Shown: positions 35,764-44,699, counted from the first letter of the stretch. The stretch: DNA of 64,000 nucleotides from Corynebacterium sp. NML130628 (GCF_001875665.1 NZ_MLAL01000045.1:1-64000); one strand, 5' to 3'. Numbers and translations are program-made. The notes: generated from the letters alone by a model not told the origin.

Positions 35764-36821
35764 TCGGCGAACTTCGCCTCGACGCGCTTGATTGCCTCTT
35801 GCGCAACGAGCTCTTGGATGCCCATGTCGAGCTCGGAGGTGAAGCCGACGCAGGAGCAGTTGATCTCGCCGAGCACGTAGGTGTCCTCGCCGTTCTCGCC
35901 GTCGGCCAGCATGAAGTCCGCGGTCCAGATGAGCGGGATGTTGTCGCCGCCAAGGTTCTCGGCGATGACCGGGCGTGCTTCAGCGAACATGTCGATGAGC
36001 TCCTGCCACGCCTCTGGCTTGTCGTAGGTGTACGTTGCGCCGGAGAACAGGGTTGCGGAGAAGTTGTCGCCACCCTCTGCTGGCTTCTTGTGCACAACGA
36101 ACACTGGGTGCGGGCCGACCAGGAGGATACGGATTTCGCCCTCGACGATGCGAGGCATGAAGCGCATGTCGACCAACATGCCGTTGTCGCCGACAATGTA
36201 CTGGTTGCAGAAGGTCATGAACTCGCCGAGCTCACGGGTCTCTGTGTGGTTGTCGACGGCCTCGGTGCAGCGGATTTTGGTATCCAACGGCAGCGCGGTG
36301 CCCGGCTCGACGGAGGCAGCGAGGTCCTCATCCGCGATGCGGACGCGCCAGATACCTTCACCGGTGGAACCACGGTTTTGCTTGAGCACACGCTCACCGT
36401 AGGACAGGGACGTCGGGAAGGTCTCGTGGAAAATATCGACGTCGTAGTAGGCGGCGGTGTCGGACGGGACGAGGTCGGTGTCCTTCAGCTTCACCAACGC
36501 ATCCTTCGCGCCGTAGGCCATCATCTCACCCGGCGTCGACATGCCGACCAAGCCTGCAACCGAAAGGCTGGTGAGCAAGTCAAAGTAGCCCTTCTCGCCG
36601 CCGGGGATGTTGCCTGGGTTGACACGCGAGATGTAACCGTCAAAGTTCTCGGAAACGTAGGTGAAGATCGCGTCTTTCCACTCGGGGCGGTAGAAGACGA
36701 CTTCGGCGTGCCATCCCATTGCCTTGATCGCGTTGACGATCGGCATGGTGTCTTTCCGGTGTCCGTCAAAATATTTATCCGAGCCGCCCTCGACCTCGAA
36801 TACGACGATTGCCTTATGCAT
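35760..36821 (-). CDS. Cj0069 family protein (ATP-grasp-like)
   Basis: 353-residue soluble protein of the Cj0069 family, function unknown. Pattern suggests an ATP-grasp fold: an N-terminal Rossmann-like part (AIVVFEVEGGSDKYFDGHRKD, AEVVFYRPEW), a central VLKQNRGSTGEGIWRV near 148 that looks like the nucleotide-binding lysine/glycine loop, a glutamate-rich strand and a final LGEINCSCVGF near 325 resembling the metal-binding Glu/Asn pair. GAAAGGTGCCCC precedes the ATG. Stands alone between maf and sseA. Confidence 0.75.
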   Translation of the reverse strand: MHKAIVVFEVEGGSDKYFDGHRKDTMPIVNAIKAMGWHAEVVFYRPEWKDAIFTYVSENFDGYISRVNPGNIPGGEKGYFDLLTSLSVAGLVGMSTPGEMMAYGAKDALVKLKDTDLVPSDTAAYYDVDIFHETFPTSLSYGERVLKQNRGSTGEGIWRVRIADEDLAASVEPGTALPLDTKIRCTEAVDNHTETRELGEFMTFCNQYIVGDNGMLVDMRFMPRIVEGEIRILLVGPHPVFVVHKKPAEGGDNFSATLFSGATYTYDKPEAWQELIDMFAEARPVIAENLGGDNIPLIWTADFMLADGENGEDTYVLGEINCSCVGFTSELDMGIQELVAQEAIKRVEAKFAD

Positions 36822-37041
36822 GGGGCACCTTTCTTGTCATTGTTCCACCGTATTGGCGGAAACTGGTGTCGAAATGTTTCAATTTTTCACTTTATTGTCT
36901 GGAGTGAATTTTTCCGCACCCGCCTGGGCAAAGGTGCCGAATTTCACACAGCGATTGACCCCCTTGGATACACCCTGTACACAGGAGTGACGCCCCACAC
37001 AACAGGTCCGTTTTTGCGGGCTTTCCCGGCTCTCTATTTCC

Positions 37042-37070
37042 TTGACATGTAGGGTGAGGGGTATTAAAGA
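37042..37070 (+). promoter_or_regulatory. probable sseA promoter
   Basis: TTGACA (37042-37047) and TAAAGA (37065-37070) are 17 bases apart, a near-consensus housekeeping promoter. Transcription would begin near 37077, giving a 40-base leader containing GGAGG at about 37104. Confidence 0.5.
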
Positions 37071-37116
37071 ACTTCGCTCTGTGTTTTTAGCCAGTGTTAT
37101 TGGAGGTTAGCCCACC

Positions 37117-37983
37117 GTGGGTATTGAACTCGATGATCATTCGCAGTTTGCAGACTACGCGCACCCTGAACGATTCGTCTCTGCAGCATGGTTGTCTGCG
37201 CGCCTCGGCATGCCGGGGTTGCGGGTGATTGAAAGCGATGAGGACGCCTTCCTCTACGACATCGGCCATATCCCAAGCGCGGTGCGCATCGACTGGCACA
37301 ATGACCTCAACGATCCTGTGCAGCGCGACTTCATCGACGGTGAAGCTTTCGCGGAACTCATGAGCGCCCGTGGCATCTCCCGCGACGACACCGTAGTTAT
37401 TTACGGCGACCGCTCCAACTGGTGGGCCGCCTACACGGCGTGGGTCTTTGAGCTTTTCGGCCACCCGGATGTCCGCATCCTCGACGGTGGTCGCGATGCC
37501 TGGATGGGCGAGGAACGCGACACCTCGTTCGCGGTGCCCGAGTACCCTCGCACCGAGTACCCGGTGGTGGAGCGCCAGGACGCGCCACTGCGCACGTTCG
37601 CATCACAGCTGCTAGCAGAAACGCCCGCCCAGCTTATCGACGTCCGCACGCCCGAGCACTACACAGGAACAGAAGAGGCGGCACAGGATGGTGGCGTCGG
37701 CACCCTGCGCCACGGACATATCCCGGGAGCTATCAATATTCCTTGGGGCAACTCCGTGTTCCCGAACGCGCGCCTGAAGGGCAAGGACGACATTGCGCAG
37801 GTCTACAAGGATCTCGACCCTGTTGTACCGACTGTGGTCTACTGTCAGCTCGGCGAAAGCGCGGCCCACACCTGGTTCGTACTGAAGCATGTGCTCGGCT
37901 TCGAGCAGGCTTCGCTCTACGACGGTTCATGGGCGGAGTGGGGAAACATGGTGCGTGTGCCGGTAGAGCGCGAAGGACACTAG
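37117..37983 (+). CDS. sseA: sulfurtransferase (two-domain rhodanese, SseA)
   Basis: 288-residue tandem rhodanese. The N-terminal domain (18-135) has GHIPSAVRIDW and VVIYGDRSNWWAAY, where the active Cys is replaced by Asp, as usual for the inactive half; the C-terminal domain (155-285) has LIDVRTPEHY, GHIPGAINIPW and the catalytic loop VVYCQLGESAAHTW with Cys near 248. Close to the mycobacterial SseA/thiosulfate sulfurtransferase type found beside accBC. GTG start after GGAGG. Confidence 0.92.
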   Translation: MGIELDDHSQFADYAHPERFVSAAWLSARLGMPGLRVIESDEDAFLYDIGHIPSAVRIDWHNDLNDPVQRDFIDGEAFAELMSARGISRDDTVVIYGDRSNWWAAYTAWVFELFGHPDVRILDGGRDAWMGEERDTSFAVPEYPRTEYPVVERQDAPLRTFASQLLAETPAQLIDVRTPEHYTGTEEAAQDGGVGTLRHGHIPGAINIPWGNSVFPNARLKGKDDIAQVYKDLDPVVPTVVYCQLGESAAHTWFVLKHVLGFEQASLYDGSWAEWGNMVRVPVEREGH

Positions 37984-37994
37984 GCCTGAACAGG

Positions 37995-38177
37995 TTGACT
38001 GCCTGTCGCACCGGACTTCCAGGTGCATATCAGGCAGGTGGCAGTGACGTAGTCGCCATCGGTGTCGCTGCCATCGATGCACTTGATGACGCGCCCTTCC
38101 TAGGAAATAATGAGAATAACCTCGTCGATGCATTAATCAAGCAAATAACCAGGAGCTGGGACTCCGAGAGCAGGTGA
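37995..38177 (+). CDS. short unrecognised ORF, possible gene remnant
   Basis: 60-residue frame with only a TTG start at 37995, directly after sseA and stopping 5 bases before the next small gene. The translation (GLPGAYQAGGSDVVAIGVAAID, then LVDALIKQITRSWDSESR at the end) looks protein-like, with a likely helical C-terminus, but matches nothing I know. GC content is lower than around it. May be the 3' end of a decayed gene that was upstream of, and coupled to, the next ORF. Confidence 0.35.
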   Translation: MTACRTGLPGAYQAGGSDVVAIGVAAIDALDDAPFLGNNENNLVDALIKQITRSWDSESR

Positions 38178-38182
38178 CACAA

Positions 38183-38353
38183 ATGGAAAAGCACCGTACC
38201 CCTAATCAAGAGATTTACGTCCCAAAGACCAACGTTCCTCCAAACGCGGGCCAAATCGCCGCGGCCAAGCTCATCATGAAGCGCCACCGCGAGGGCAAGG
38301 GGCGCGTGGAGATCACACCGAAGATCCGTTACCTCGCGAACTACGGGGACTAA
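38183..38353 (+). CDS. 56-residue basic protein, unrecognised
   Basis: Too short for routine calling but well formed: ATG at 38183 with AGCAGG upstream, stop at 38353. Composition is charged; the C-terminal part NAGQIAAAKLIMKRHREGKGRVEITPKIRYLAN splits into a helix (AAAKLIMKRHREGKG) and an ITPKIRYLAN end. Many tiny actinobacterial proteins end in a comparable xxAAxLLxxxDxxxGRxTPxxIRxLA pattern; some lie next to toxin genes. A link with the Fic gene 244 bases away is only suggested by position. Confidence 0.5.
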   Translation: MEKHRTPNQEIYVPKTNVPPNAGQIAAAKLIMKRHREGKGRVEITPKIRYLANYGD

Positions 38354-38596
38354 TTCTGAGCCTCTCCTACTACTCTCCGACCCATTGTCAGTCTGGTTGC
38401 CAAAAATCGCTTTCCCGTGGCTGCACCCAGCAGCTACGCGTAGAATCGCGGCCACGCGCACTGAACAAATTTGGCGTGAAGGTAGTTCGCTACTACGGAA
38501 AAGATGACCTACGAATCGACGAAATTGCAAAGCCCGAAATTCATCCGGCACAGCACGCAGGCCGGGTAGAAGTTTTTAGCCCTGCCCTGCGGCCCC
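38354..38596. other. intergenic stretch, possible gene remnant
   Basis: No start codon with a ribosome site. One plus-strand frame runs open from before 38341 through about 38626 and reads protein-like in part (ALNKFGVKVVRYYGKDDLRI, positions near 38458-38517), so decayed coding sequence is possible. AT content is higher than in flanking core genes. Confidence 0.3.
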
Positions 38597-39268
38597 CTAC
38601 TTCTCCGCAGGCTGGTGGGCCAGCATGAATTCGACGACCGCATGGATCGCCGAATGGTCATCGCCGCCGTAGATGTACGCGCGACCGAGCAGGTCGTGGA
38701 ACTCGGACTCGATCTCGCCGCTTGCTTCCGCGTCGTGCGGGACGACCAGCACAGTATCTTCGGGGAGTAGGACGTTGGCTGCCAGGATCGCGGTGCGCTT
38801 GTTGCCGTCCTCGAAGGGCTGCGCCTTAGCTAGACGAACAAATAGCAACGCTGCTCGCGCAAGCATTGAGTCGGGCGCAATGGGCTCAGTCTCGTCTTCC
38901 TCTACGAGTGCCCGCAGCTTTTCCATCGTGAGCGCCGGAGGCATGTGATCGCCGTCGGCGGTACGCACGCCGATACGCTGCTCTTCCCGGCGCAATTGCC
39001 CCGGGTGAAGCGCTGCAGAGCGTGTCATCGCGGCGTTGAGTTCACACACAAGCTCGGCGGTCACCGACTGCCGGTAGTGTTTCGCTCGCCGTGCGATTCG
39101 TGCAGCATCCTGTAAGTCTTGGAGCAGCTGCAAGTCAGCCCGCGAGGCGATTCCGGCAGTGCTGCCATTCGCCAAGAACTCCTCAGTCGCAAGCCGTCCG
39201 GTACGGAGGTTGTCGAAAACCTTTCCCGCCGAATAGATAACTGAGACAAACGCGTCCGTCCGTAGCAT
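38597..39268 (-). CDS. Fic/DOC family protein with altered catalytic motif
   Basis: 223-residue Fic-domain protein. Fic enzymes transfer AMP or other phosphate-containing groups to target proteins through an HxFx(D/E)GNxR motif. Here the motif is QPFEDGNKRTA with Gln150 replacing the general-base His (codon CAG), so classic AMP transfer should be impaired. The rest of the fold (LLFVRLAKA helix, AAMTRSAALHPG) is intact. No inhibitory (S/T)xxxE(G/N) helix is evident in the first 60 residues. Probable leaderless start: TACACT (39281-39276) 7 bases before the ATG. Confidence 0.8.
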   Translation of the reverse strand: MLRTDAFVSVIYSAGKVFDNLRTGRLATEEFLANGSTAGIASRADLQLLQDLQDAARIARRAKHYRQSVTAELVCELNAAMTRSAALHPGQLRREEQRIGVRTADGDHMPPALTMEKLRALVEEDETEPIAPDSMLARAALLFVRLAKAQPFEDGNKRTAILAANVLLPEDTVLVVPHDAEASGEIESEFHDLLGRAYIYGGDDHSAIHAVVEFMLAHQPAEK

Positions 39269-39626
39269 GCCTCGAAGTGTAGCGCTTAGGGCACATCGAC
39301 GAGATCGCCTCTACTTCTCCCCCGCCCATCACAGCGAGGCAGCAGATTCCCTTGCCGAGCTCTGCCTCATCAAGCCTGGCAACATCGGCGGCAGCACTCT
39401 AGAAGCCAGGCAGGCCAAGGAGGAGTACAAGGAAGGCTGCAGCTGGGTCATCGCCGACTGGAATACCGACGTCATCGCGACCCCGGAAACCGTCACCAGC
39501 TACTTTGTGCAGCTGGACATCTACGCCACGATCCGCACAGCAGCGCTTGGCCAACCGGTGTCCCGCCTCGAACTCATCTTCGCGGGCGTGGAGGTGCCAC
39601 TAGGTGTGGTGCACGACCGTAGGTGA
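39267..39626 (+). pseudogene. unrecognised ORF, probably a remnant
   Basis: 119-residue open frame from an ATG inside the divergent fic start region, without a ribosome site. From residue about 25 the translation reads like real protein (AADSLAELCLIKPGNIGGST, CSWVIADWNTDVIATPETVT, YFVQLDIYATIRTAALGQP) and ends LIFAGVEVPLGVVHDRR. I recognise no family. It may be the 3' part of a lost gene, cut when the fic gene arrived. Confidence 0.4.
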
Positions 39627-39742
39627 AGAACGGCGAAGCAACGTGGCACCCTTCCACCACGACCAATACAATTTCGCCACCCTAACTATTTTCCTGCCGA
39701 AAAGCTTGGTTGTCGATAAGCACAAGCTGCTAACCTGGCGCC

Positions 39743-40138
39743 ATGAAAATCAACGACATGCTTGCACCCGCGCCTCTGCACTTGCCCGAGGACCCTGCAC
39801 ACGGGAAAGACCTCCTGGCGCGCGACACCGCGCTGGCGCACCCCGACTCCCCCGCAGTGTGGGCTGCACGCGCCGAGCAGGAGCTCGACGGCGGCGACGT
39901 CCTTGTCGCCTACGCGTACGCGCGCACCGGCTACCACCGCTCGCTCGACCGGCTGCGCGCCAACGGCTGGAAGGGCTGGGGCCCGGTACCGGCCTCGCAC
40001 GAAGCGAACGTGCCGGTGCTCAAGGCCATCGCGATGCTCGCCCTGGCGTCCAAGGCAATTGGCGACGACGCCGAGTACGACCGCTGCCGCCAAATGCTCT
40101 CCGACGCCGACCCCGACAGCGTCGCTACGCTGCTCTAA
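39743..40138 (+). CDS. DUF3151 family protein
   Basis: 131-residue actinobacterial protein with the DUF3151 signature: PDSPAVWAARAEQEL, then VAYAYARTGYHRSLDRLRANGWKGWGPVPASHEAN and a helical end. The alternating helices look like TPR/SEL1-type repeats. Function unknown. TAACCT (39731-39736) lies 6 bases before the ATG, giving a leaderless start. A lipoprotein gene follows after 16 bases. Confidence 0.88.
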   Translation: MKINDMLAPAPLHLPEDPAHGKDLLARDTALAHPDSPAVWAARAEQELDGGDVLVAYAYARTGYHRSLDRLRANGWKGWGPVPASHEANVPVLKAIAMLALASKAIGDDAEYDRCRQMLSDADPDSVATLL

Positions 40139-40154
40139 CCCCCAGACTGGAACC

Positions 40155-40838
40155 ATGACACACAAGCTTTTCAGCCGCGCATCAGCTGCCACTCTCACGA
40201 TATTGGCACCCCTGACCTTCACCGCCTGCAGCTCCGAGACGGACACACCACCCGTCATCACCATCACGCAGACCACCGTGGTGGAAGAGCCCTCCTCCTC
40301 AAACACCGCTGACACCGCCACACCGCCTGCCAAGCAGCCAGCGCAGCACAACAATGCGGACGCGTGTGCCCAGCTCCCCAATGACCCGCGCGAGGCATAC
40401 CCTTCCAACTCGACGCCCGGGCGCATGCCCGCTGATGATGGCAGCGACTCCAACTACTGGATCGAGGACATCGACAATGCCTACGACCCATGTCAGCGTT
40501 TGAGCTGGATCATCTTCCGCGGCTCACTCGGAGACAAGGAGCGCCCAGCAGGCACCGGCGCCTCCATTACCGACGGAGTAGCGTTCTACGTCGACGGCAA
40601 ACCGGTCAAAGAGATGAAGGCTTTCGGCCGCGTCGACAGCATCACTCCACTCAAGGACGACGGAGCCATCTTCGCATGGTCAGGGCGCGGCGATTACACA
40701 GCCGAAGGCTTCGTCAACCACTACTCTGCGGAGATCCGCGTCACCGACGCGGGCATCGCAGCGGTCTCCGGGGACACGGAAAAGTTTCACGAACACTGGG
40801 ACTATCGCGTCAGCTACCTGCTGGGCACGTATGATTAA
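40155..40838 (+). CDS. LppP/LprE-type lipoprotein
   Basis: 227-residue secreted lipoprotein: signal peptide with lipobox LTFTAC (Cys25), a Ser/Thr/Pro/Glu-rich linker to about 75, then a domain with SNYWIEDIDNAYDPCQRLSW, two Cys likely in a disulfide, FYVDGKPVKEM and a final EKFHEHWDYRVSYLLG. This is the layout of the mycobacterial LppP/LprE family, function unknown. Weak ribosome site (CTGGAA). Probably co-transcribed with the DUF3151 gene. Confidence 0.78.
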   Translation: MTHKLFSRASAATLTILAPLTFTACSSETDTPPVITITQTTVVEEPSSSNTADTATPPAKQPAQHNNADACAQLPNDPREAYPSNSTPGRMPADDGSDSNYWIEDIDNAYDPCQRLSWIIFRGSLGDKERPAGTGASITDGVAFYVDGKPVKEMKAFGRVDSITPLKDDGAIFAWSGRGDYTAEGFVNHYSAEIRVTDAGIAAVSGDTEKFHEHWDYRVSYLLGTYD

Positions 40839-40975
40839 GCACGTCCCCGCGACGCATTTTCATGCACCCCTCGTTATGAGAATCGCTGGGACCTACCGGC
40901 AAGTTGTAACATAGGGTGGCAAAATCCGATATATTTCGGCAAAGCTCAGACTCTTTGAGAAAGACGGGATTTTTT

Positions 40976-42748
40976 GTGCCTACTCAGAATCAGCAAGTGA
41001 CCAAGGTGCTGGTTGCAAACCGCGGCGAGATTGCGGTGCGCATCATCCGTGCTGCCCAGGATGAAGGCATCGCGTCCGTTGCGGTGTATGCAGACAGTGA
41101 CGCGGCCGCACCATACGTCTCCCTTGCCGATGAAGCGTTTGCCCTCGGCGGGGAAACCGCCGCAGAGACCTATCTGGACATGGCGAAGCTGCTCAAAGTG
41201 GCGGCTGATTCGGGCGCGGACGCCGTTCACCCCGGCTACGGTTTCCTCGCGGAGAATGCTGAATTCGCACAGAAAGTTATCGACGCCGGTTTAACCTGGA
41301 TCGGCCCCTCCCCTGAAGCGATCGCGACCCTGGGCGACAAGGTCGCTGCCCGCGCCATCGCCGAAGCTGTCGACGCCCCGATGGCACCCGGTACGAAAAA
41401 ACCCGTCGCAGATGCCGACGAAGTCCTCGCGTTCGCGGACGAACACGGCCTGCCAATTGCGATCAAGGCCGCATACGGCGGCGGCGGACGCGGAATGAAG
41501 GTCGCGCACACGCGTGAGGAAATCCCAGAACTGTTCGAATCCGCAACCCGTGAAGCCATCGCAGCGTTCGGCCGCGGCGAGTGCTTTGTGGAGCGCTACC
41601 TGGATAAAGCCCGCCACGTTGAGGCCCAAGTGCTGGCGGATCAGCACGGCAACGTCGTGGTCGTCGGCACTCGCGATTGCTCTCTGCAGCGCCGGTTCCA
41701 GAAGCTGATCGAGGAAGCCCCCGCACCGTTCCTCACCGATGAGCAGCGGGAACGGATCCACCGCTCTGCCGAAGCAATCTGCAAAGAGGCCGGGTACTAC
41801 GGCGCCGGTACCGTGGAGTACCTGATTGGCGCTGACGGCCTGGTGTCCTTCCTTGAAGTTAATACTCGCCTGCAGGTGGAGCACCCGGTCACAGAGTTGA
41901 CCACGGACCTCGACCTTGTCCGCGAACAGTTCCGTATCGCTCGCGGTGAGAAGCTCAGCATCACGGAAACTCCAACTCCGCGCGGGCACGCATTCGAATT
42001 CCGCATCAACGGTGAGGACCCAACAGCCAACTTCATGCCATCTCCCGGCCCAATCAACGTGTACCGTGAGCCAGCCGGTCCTGGTGTGCGCGTGGACTCT
42101 GGAGTGCGCGAAGGTTCTGCGATTAACGGACAGTTCGATTCGATGCTGGCCAAACTCATCGTGTACGGCGCCACTCGCGAAGAGGCACTGCGCCGCGCAC
42201 GCCGCGCGCTTGCTGAATACACCGTTGCAGGCATCCCGACTGTCATCCCATTCCACCGCGCAATGGTGGAACACGACGCCTTTGTCGGCGACGGCTCCTC
42301 GTTCGACGTCTACACCCGCTGGATCGAAGAGGCCTGGGACGGCGAGATGCCAGGAATCACTGCGGCTGATGAAGACGCTGTGGAGGGCGAAGAGGGCGTC
42401 GATAAGCAGGTGTTCGCAGTGGAAGTTGATGGGCGCCGCATCGAGGTCGCCCTGCCTTCCGCGCTTGTGCCTGGTGCGGGCCCTGCCCGTAAACCGAAGA
42501 AGCGCCGCGCATCCGCAGCGAAGAGCGCAGCATCCGGCGACACTGTGACCGCCCCGATGCAGGGAACCTTGATCAAAGTCAACGTGGCAGAGGGCGACAC
42601 CATCGCAGAAGGCGACGTGCTTGTTGTACTCGAGGCTATGAAGATGGAAAACCCTGTCAAGGCGCATAAGGACGGCGTGGTCACTGGCCTGTCCGCCGAG
42701 CAAGGCTCGCAGGTAACGAAGGGCGCGGCACTGATGGAGCTGAAGTAG
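40976..42748 (+). CDS. accBC: acyl-CoA carboxylase alpha subunit AccBC (biotin carboxylase + biotin carrier)
   Basis: 590-residue fused subunit. Biotin carboxylase domain 1-450: [14 protein letters not shown], the glycine loop [11 protein letters not shown] near 165, the catalytic [16 protein letters not shown] near 290; linker with a Lys/Arg-rich KKRRASAAK; biotinyl domain 520-590 with [10 protein letters not shown], the lysine biotinylated by BirA. Shared alpha chain for acetyl- and acyl-CoA carboxylases feeding fatty and mycolic acids. GTG at 40976 matches the family length; TAACAT (40907-40912) is a possible -10. Confidence 0.96.
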   Translation: MPTQNQQVTKVLVANRGEIAVRIIRAAQDEGIASVAVYADSDAAAPYVSLADEAFALGGETAAETYLDMAKLLKVAADSGADAVHPGYGFLAENAEFAQKVIDAGLTWIGPSPEAIATLGDKVAARAIAEAVDAPMAPGTKKPVADADEVLAFADEHGLPIAIKAAYGGGGRGMKVAHTREEIPELFESATREAIAAFGRGECFVERYLDKARHVEAQVLADQHGNVVVVGTRDCSLQRRFQKLIEEAPAPFLTDEQRERIHRSAEAICKEAGYYGAGTVEYLIGADGLVSFLEVNTRLQVEHPVTELTTDLDLVREQFRIARGEKLSITETPTPRGHAFEFRINGEDPTANFMPSPGPINVYREPAGPGVRVDSGVREGSAINGQFDSMLAKLIVYGATREEALRRARRALAEYTVAGIPTVIPFHRAMVEHDAFVGDGSSFDVYTRWIEEAWDGEMPGITAADEDAVEGEEGVDKQVFAVEVDGRRIEVALPSALVPGAGPARKPKKRRASAAKSAASGDTVTAPMQGTLIKVNVAEGDTIAEGDVLVVLEAMKMENPVKAHKDGVVTGLSAEQGSQVTKGAALMELK

Positions 42749-42751
42749 CCG

Positions 42752-43237
42752 ATGGAGTTTCACTTCCGCCGCGCCACCGAGTCCGACCGCACCTACCTCG
42801 AGCGCATCTACTTCCTCGCCGAGGCCCACGGTGACGAGTCGAGCGAACTGTTCACCGACTACCCCACCTACGCCGCTGGCTACATCGGCGACTGGGACCC
42901 GGAGCGCGACGGCGGCATCATCGGCTACGACGCCCTCGGCATACCAGCTGGTGCAATCTGGCTGCGGTTCTGGGAGGATGCTTCCGCCGTCGGGTGGGCG
43001 AACCTCGGGCCTGATATCCCAGAGTTCGCCATCGCGATTGAAGCCCGCGTGCAAGGCAAGGGCCTGTCACGCACGATGATTGAGCAGGCCTGTGAGCTCG
43101 CGCGCGACAAGAGCGCCCGGCAGCTCGCACTCTCTGTCGACGCCGACAACCCCAAAGCCCGCCACGTCTACGAAAAGTTTGGCTTCCGGGACGTCCCCGA
43201 CGCCCCGCGCCCGGGCACGATGGTTATCGACCTCTAG
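42752..43237 (+). CDS. GNAT family N-acetyltransferase (copy 1)
   Basis: 161-residue acetyltransferase starting 3 bases after accBC. RRATESDRTYLERIYFLAE start, WDPERDGGIIGYD, and the acetyl-CoA loop VQGKGLS near 107, then NPKARHVYEKFGFRDV, the typical C-terminal GNAT signature. Substrate unknown. Closely related to the copy at 44202-44699 (shared ATESDR, WDPERDGGII, NLGPD.PE.AIA). The 3' end overlaps the convergent protease gene by 14 bases. Confidence 0.88.
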   Translation: MEFHFRRATESDRTYLERIYFLAEAHGDESSELFTDYPTYAAGYIGDWDPERDGGIIGYDALGIPAGAIWLRFWEDASAVGWANLGPDIPEFAIAIEARVQGKGLSRTMIEQACELARDKSARQLALSVDADNPKARHVYEKFGFRDVPDAPRPGTMVIDL

Positions 43238-44126
43238 CTGCCGCGATCGAGCGCCAGGACTCCACGATGGAAACGATATCTGGCGCGGCTGCAACCAGCA
43301 CGCCCAGGACAATAGCCAGCACGGCAGGAAGCACGCCGCGCGCCGCGGAGCCATCCTCGGAGGACAGCGATTCCAGCCGCTTTCCTAGCTGAGCGCCCGC
43401 GTTCGCGGCGGTTTCTACTGGGCGCTGCGCGGTATGTGTAACTGGGCCGTCGATACGAAACTTGCGCTTGAGCACACTGATTTCCTCATCAACGCTGTAG
43501 TCCCTGCCGTCTTCCGGGTGCACCGCCCGCGCGAGGCCCCGCGATCCGGAGGAGGACGAGATCTTGCTGATGCCCGAGTACGGCCCGATCATGCCCTTGC
43601 CTTCGACCCAGACGGGCGCGCCGGAGTCACCGGCCTGGCCGTCCGGCAGCGTTGCAAACACCGTGTTGCCGAGGCGAGCGGCAAACGTGCCACAGCGCTT
43701 CGTCTTGGACACCCCGCCGTACGTGCACACGCGATCCTTCGAGGTCAACTCCGTGCCCGGGGAGATACGCGCGTCTCCGCTCAGCCAGTTCGGGCCGAGT
43801 GCCACGCCGTCGTCCCACAGCACCATCGCCCAGTCGTTGGCGGTGTAGCCTTCCTCATCGCGGTAGAGCGGCGAAGGGAGAAACGTTCCGGTAAGGCCTT
43901 CGGCACCGTTGACGGTGACCCGGTCCCCGTTGTGCCCGCAGTGGGCGCTGGTGTAGCTCACGCCCTGGTCTGGATCGTTCATCGCGACGGTGCACTTCGT
44001 GTTGCCGCCAACCACGATCAGACCACCCTGCTGCACTACCGACGCCGCCACCGCGGCACCGTGCGAAACGCCGAGGACCAACGCCACGGCGATCGCCCCG
44101 ATGCCACGTGTCATTCCTCCTCGCAT
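43224..44126 (-). CDS. secreted trypsin-like serine protease with C-terminal membrane anchor
   Basis: 300-residue S1-family protease. Signal peptide about 1-26, mature start VVQQGGLIVVGG; catalytic triad in YTSAHCGHNGD (His), NDWAMVLWDD (Asp) and GQAGDSGAPVW (Ser). Cys pairs at the His loop and in VCTYGGVSKTKRCG probably form disulfides. After residue 200 comes an alpha-helical stalk and a membrane helix near 270-292, so it is tethered outside the cell. ATG at 44126 follows TACCCT (44139-44134) by 7 bases. Lies between two GNAT copies. Confidence 0.85.
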   Translation of the reverse strand: MRGGMTRGIGAIAVALVLGVSHGAAVAASVVQQGGLIVVGGNTKCTVAMNDPDQGVSYTSAHCGHNGDRVTVNGAEGLTGTFLPSPLYRDEEGYTANDWAMVLWDDGVALGPNWLSGDARISPGTELTSKDRVCTYGGVSKTKRCGTFAARLGNTVFATLPDGQAGDSGAPVWVEGKGMIGPYSGISKISSSSGSRGLARAVHPEDGRDYSVDEEISVLKRKFRIDGPVTHTAQRPVETAANAGAQLGKRLESLSSEDGSAARGVLPAVLAIVLGVLVAAAPDIVSIVESWRSIAAARGR

Positions 44127-44201
44127 AGGCCACAGGGTACCGCACTGCCCGAACTGCACCTATCTGCATCTACCTGTGCAACCCGCGTTACAGTAGGCAC
44201 C

Positions 44202-44699
44202 ATGACACAAAACAAGTCGTTTACCCTGCGCCAGGCCACCGAGTCTGACCGCATGTACCTTCAGCGCTTGAACTTTCTCGCGGACGTGTTCGGGGATGAG
44301 ACCGCGCCCGTCGGCCACGAGGAACGCCTCGGAGTCACCGACTACGTGGACCACTGGGATCCCGAGCGCGACGGCGGAATTATCGCATGCGACGAGTTCC
44401 GCACCCCGGCCGGTGGGGTGTGGCTCCGCTACTGGGATGACCCCGACGAAGGCCACGCCAACCTCGGGCCCGACGTGCCGGAGCTGGCCATCGCTGTGGA
44501 GCGCCGCTTCGCCGGGCACCGGCTGGGCGCGAAGTTGCTGCGCGCGGTCGTCGAGCTCGCAGCGCAACAAGGCGCGCCCCGCGTCGCTCTCTGGGTTGAC
44601 CCAGACAACGAGCGTGCGCGCCACCGTTACGAGCAGTTCGGCTTCACCGCAGTTGCCGACGTTGCCAATGTCATGGTGTTTGACTGCAACGTCGGCTAG
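44202..44699 (+). CDS. GNAT family N-acetyltransferase (copy 2)
   Basis: 165-residue paralogue of the acetyltransferase at 42752-43237: TLRQATESDRMYLQRLNFLAD, DHWDPERDGGIIACD, acetyl-CoA region RFAGHRLGAKLL, NERARHRYEQFGF. TACAGT (44189-44194) is 7 bases before the ATG, so it has its own leaderless promoter, unlike copy 1. Substrate unknown. Convergent with pyc. Confidence 0.88.
   Translation: MTQNKSFTLRQATESDRMYLQRLNFLADVFGDETAPVGHEERLGVTDYVDHWDPERDGGIIACDEFRTPAGGVWLRYWDDPDEGHANLGPDVPELAIAVERRFAGHRLGAKLLRAVVELAAQQGAPRVALWVDPDNERARHRYEQFGFTAVADVANVMVFDCNVG

Noticed and set aside
35517-37052. A 511-codon plus-strand frame across the Cj0069 gene and its promoter region
   Set aside because: It runs through maf in a wrong frame and through the promoter region of the next genes.
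41291-43054. A 587-codon frame antisense to accBC
   Set aside because: No known motif and it follows accBC codon periodicity.
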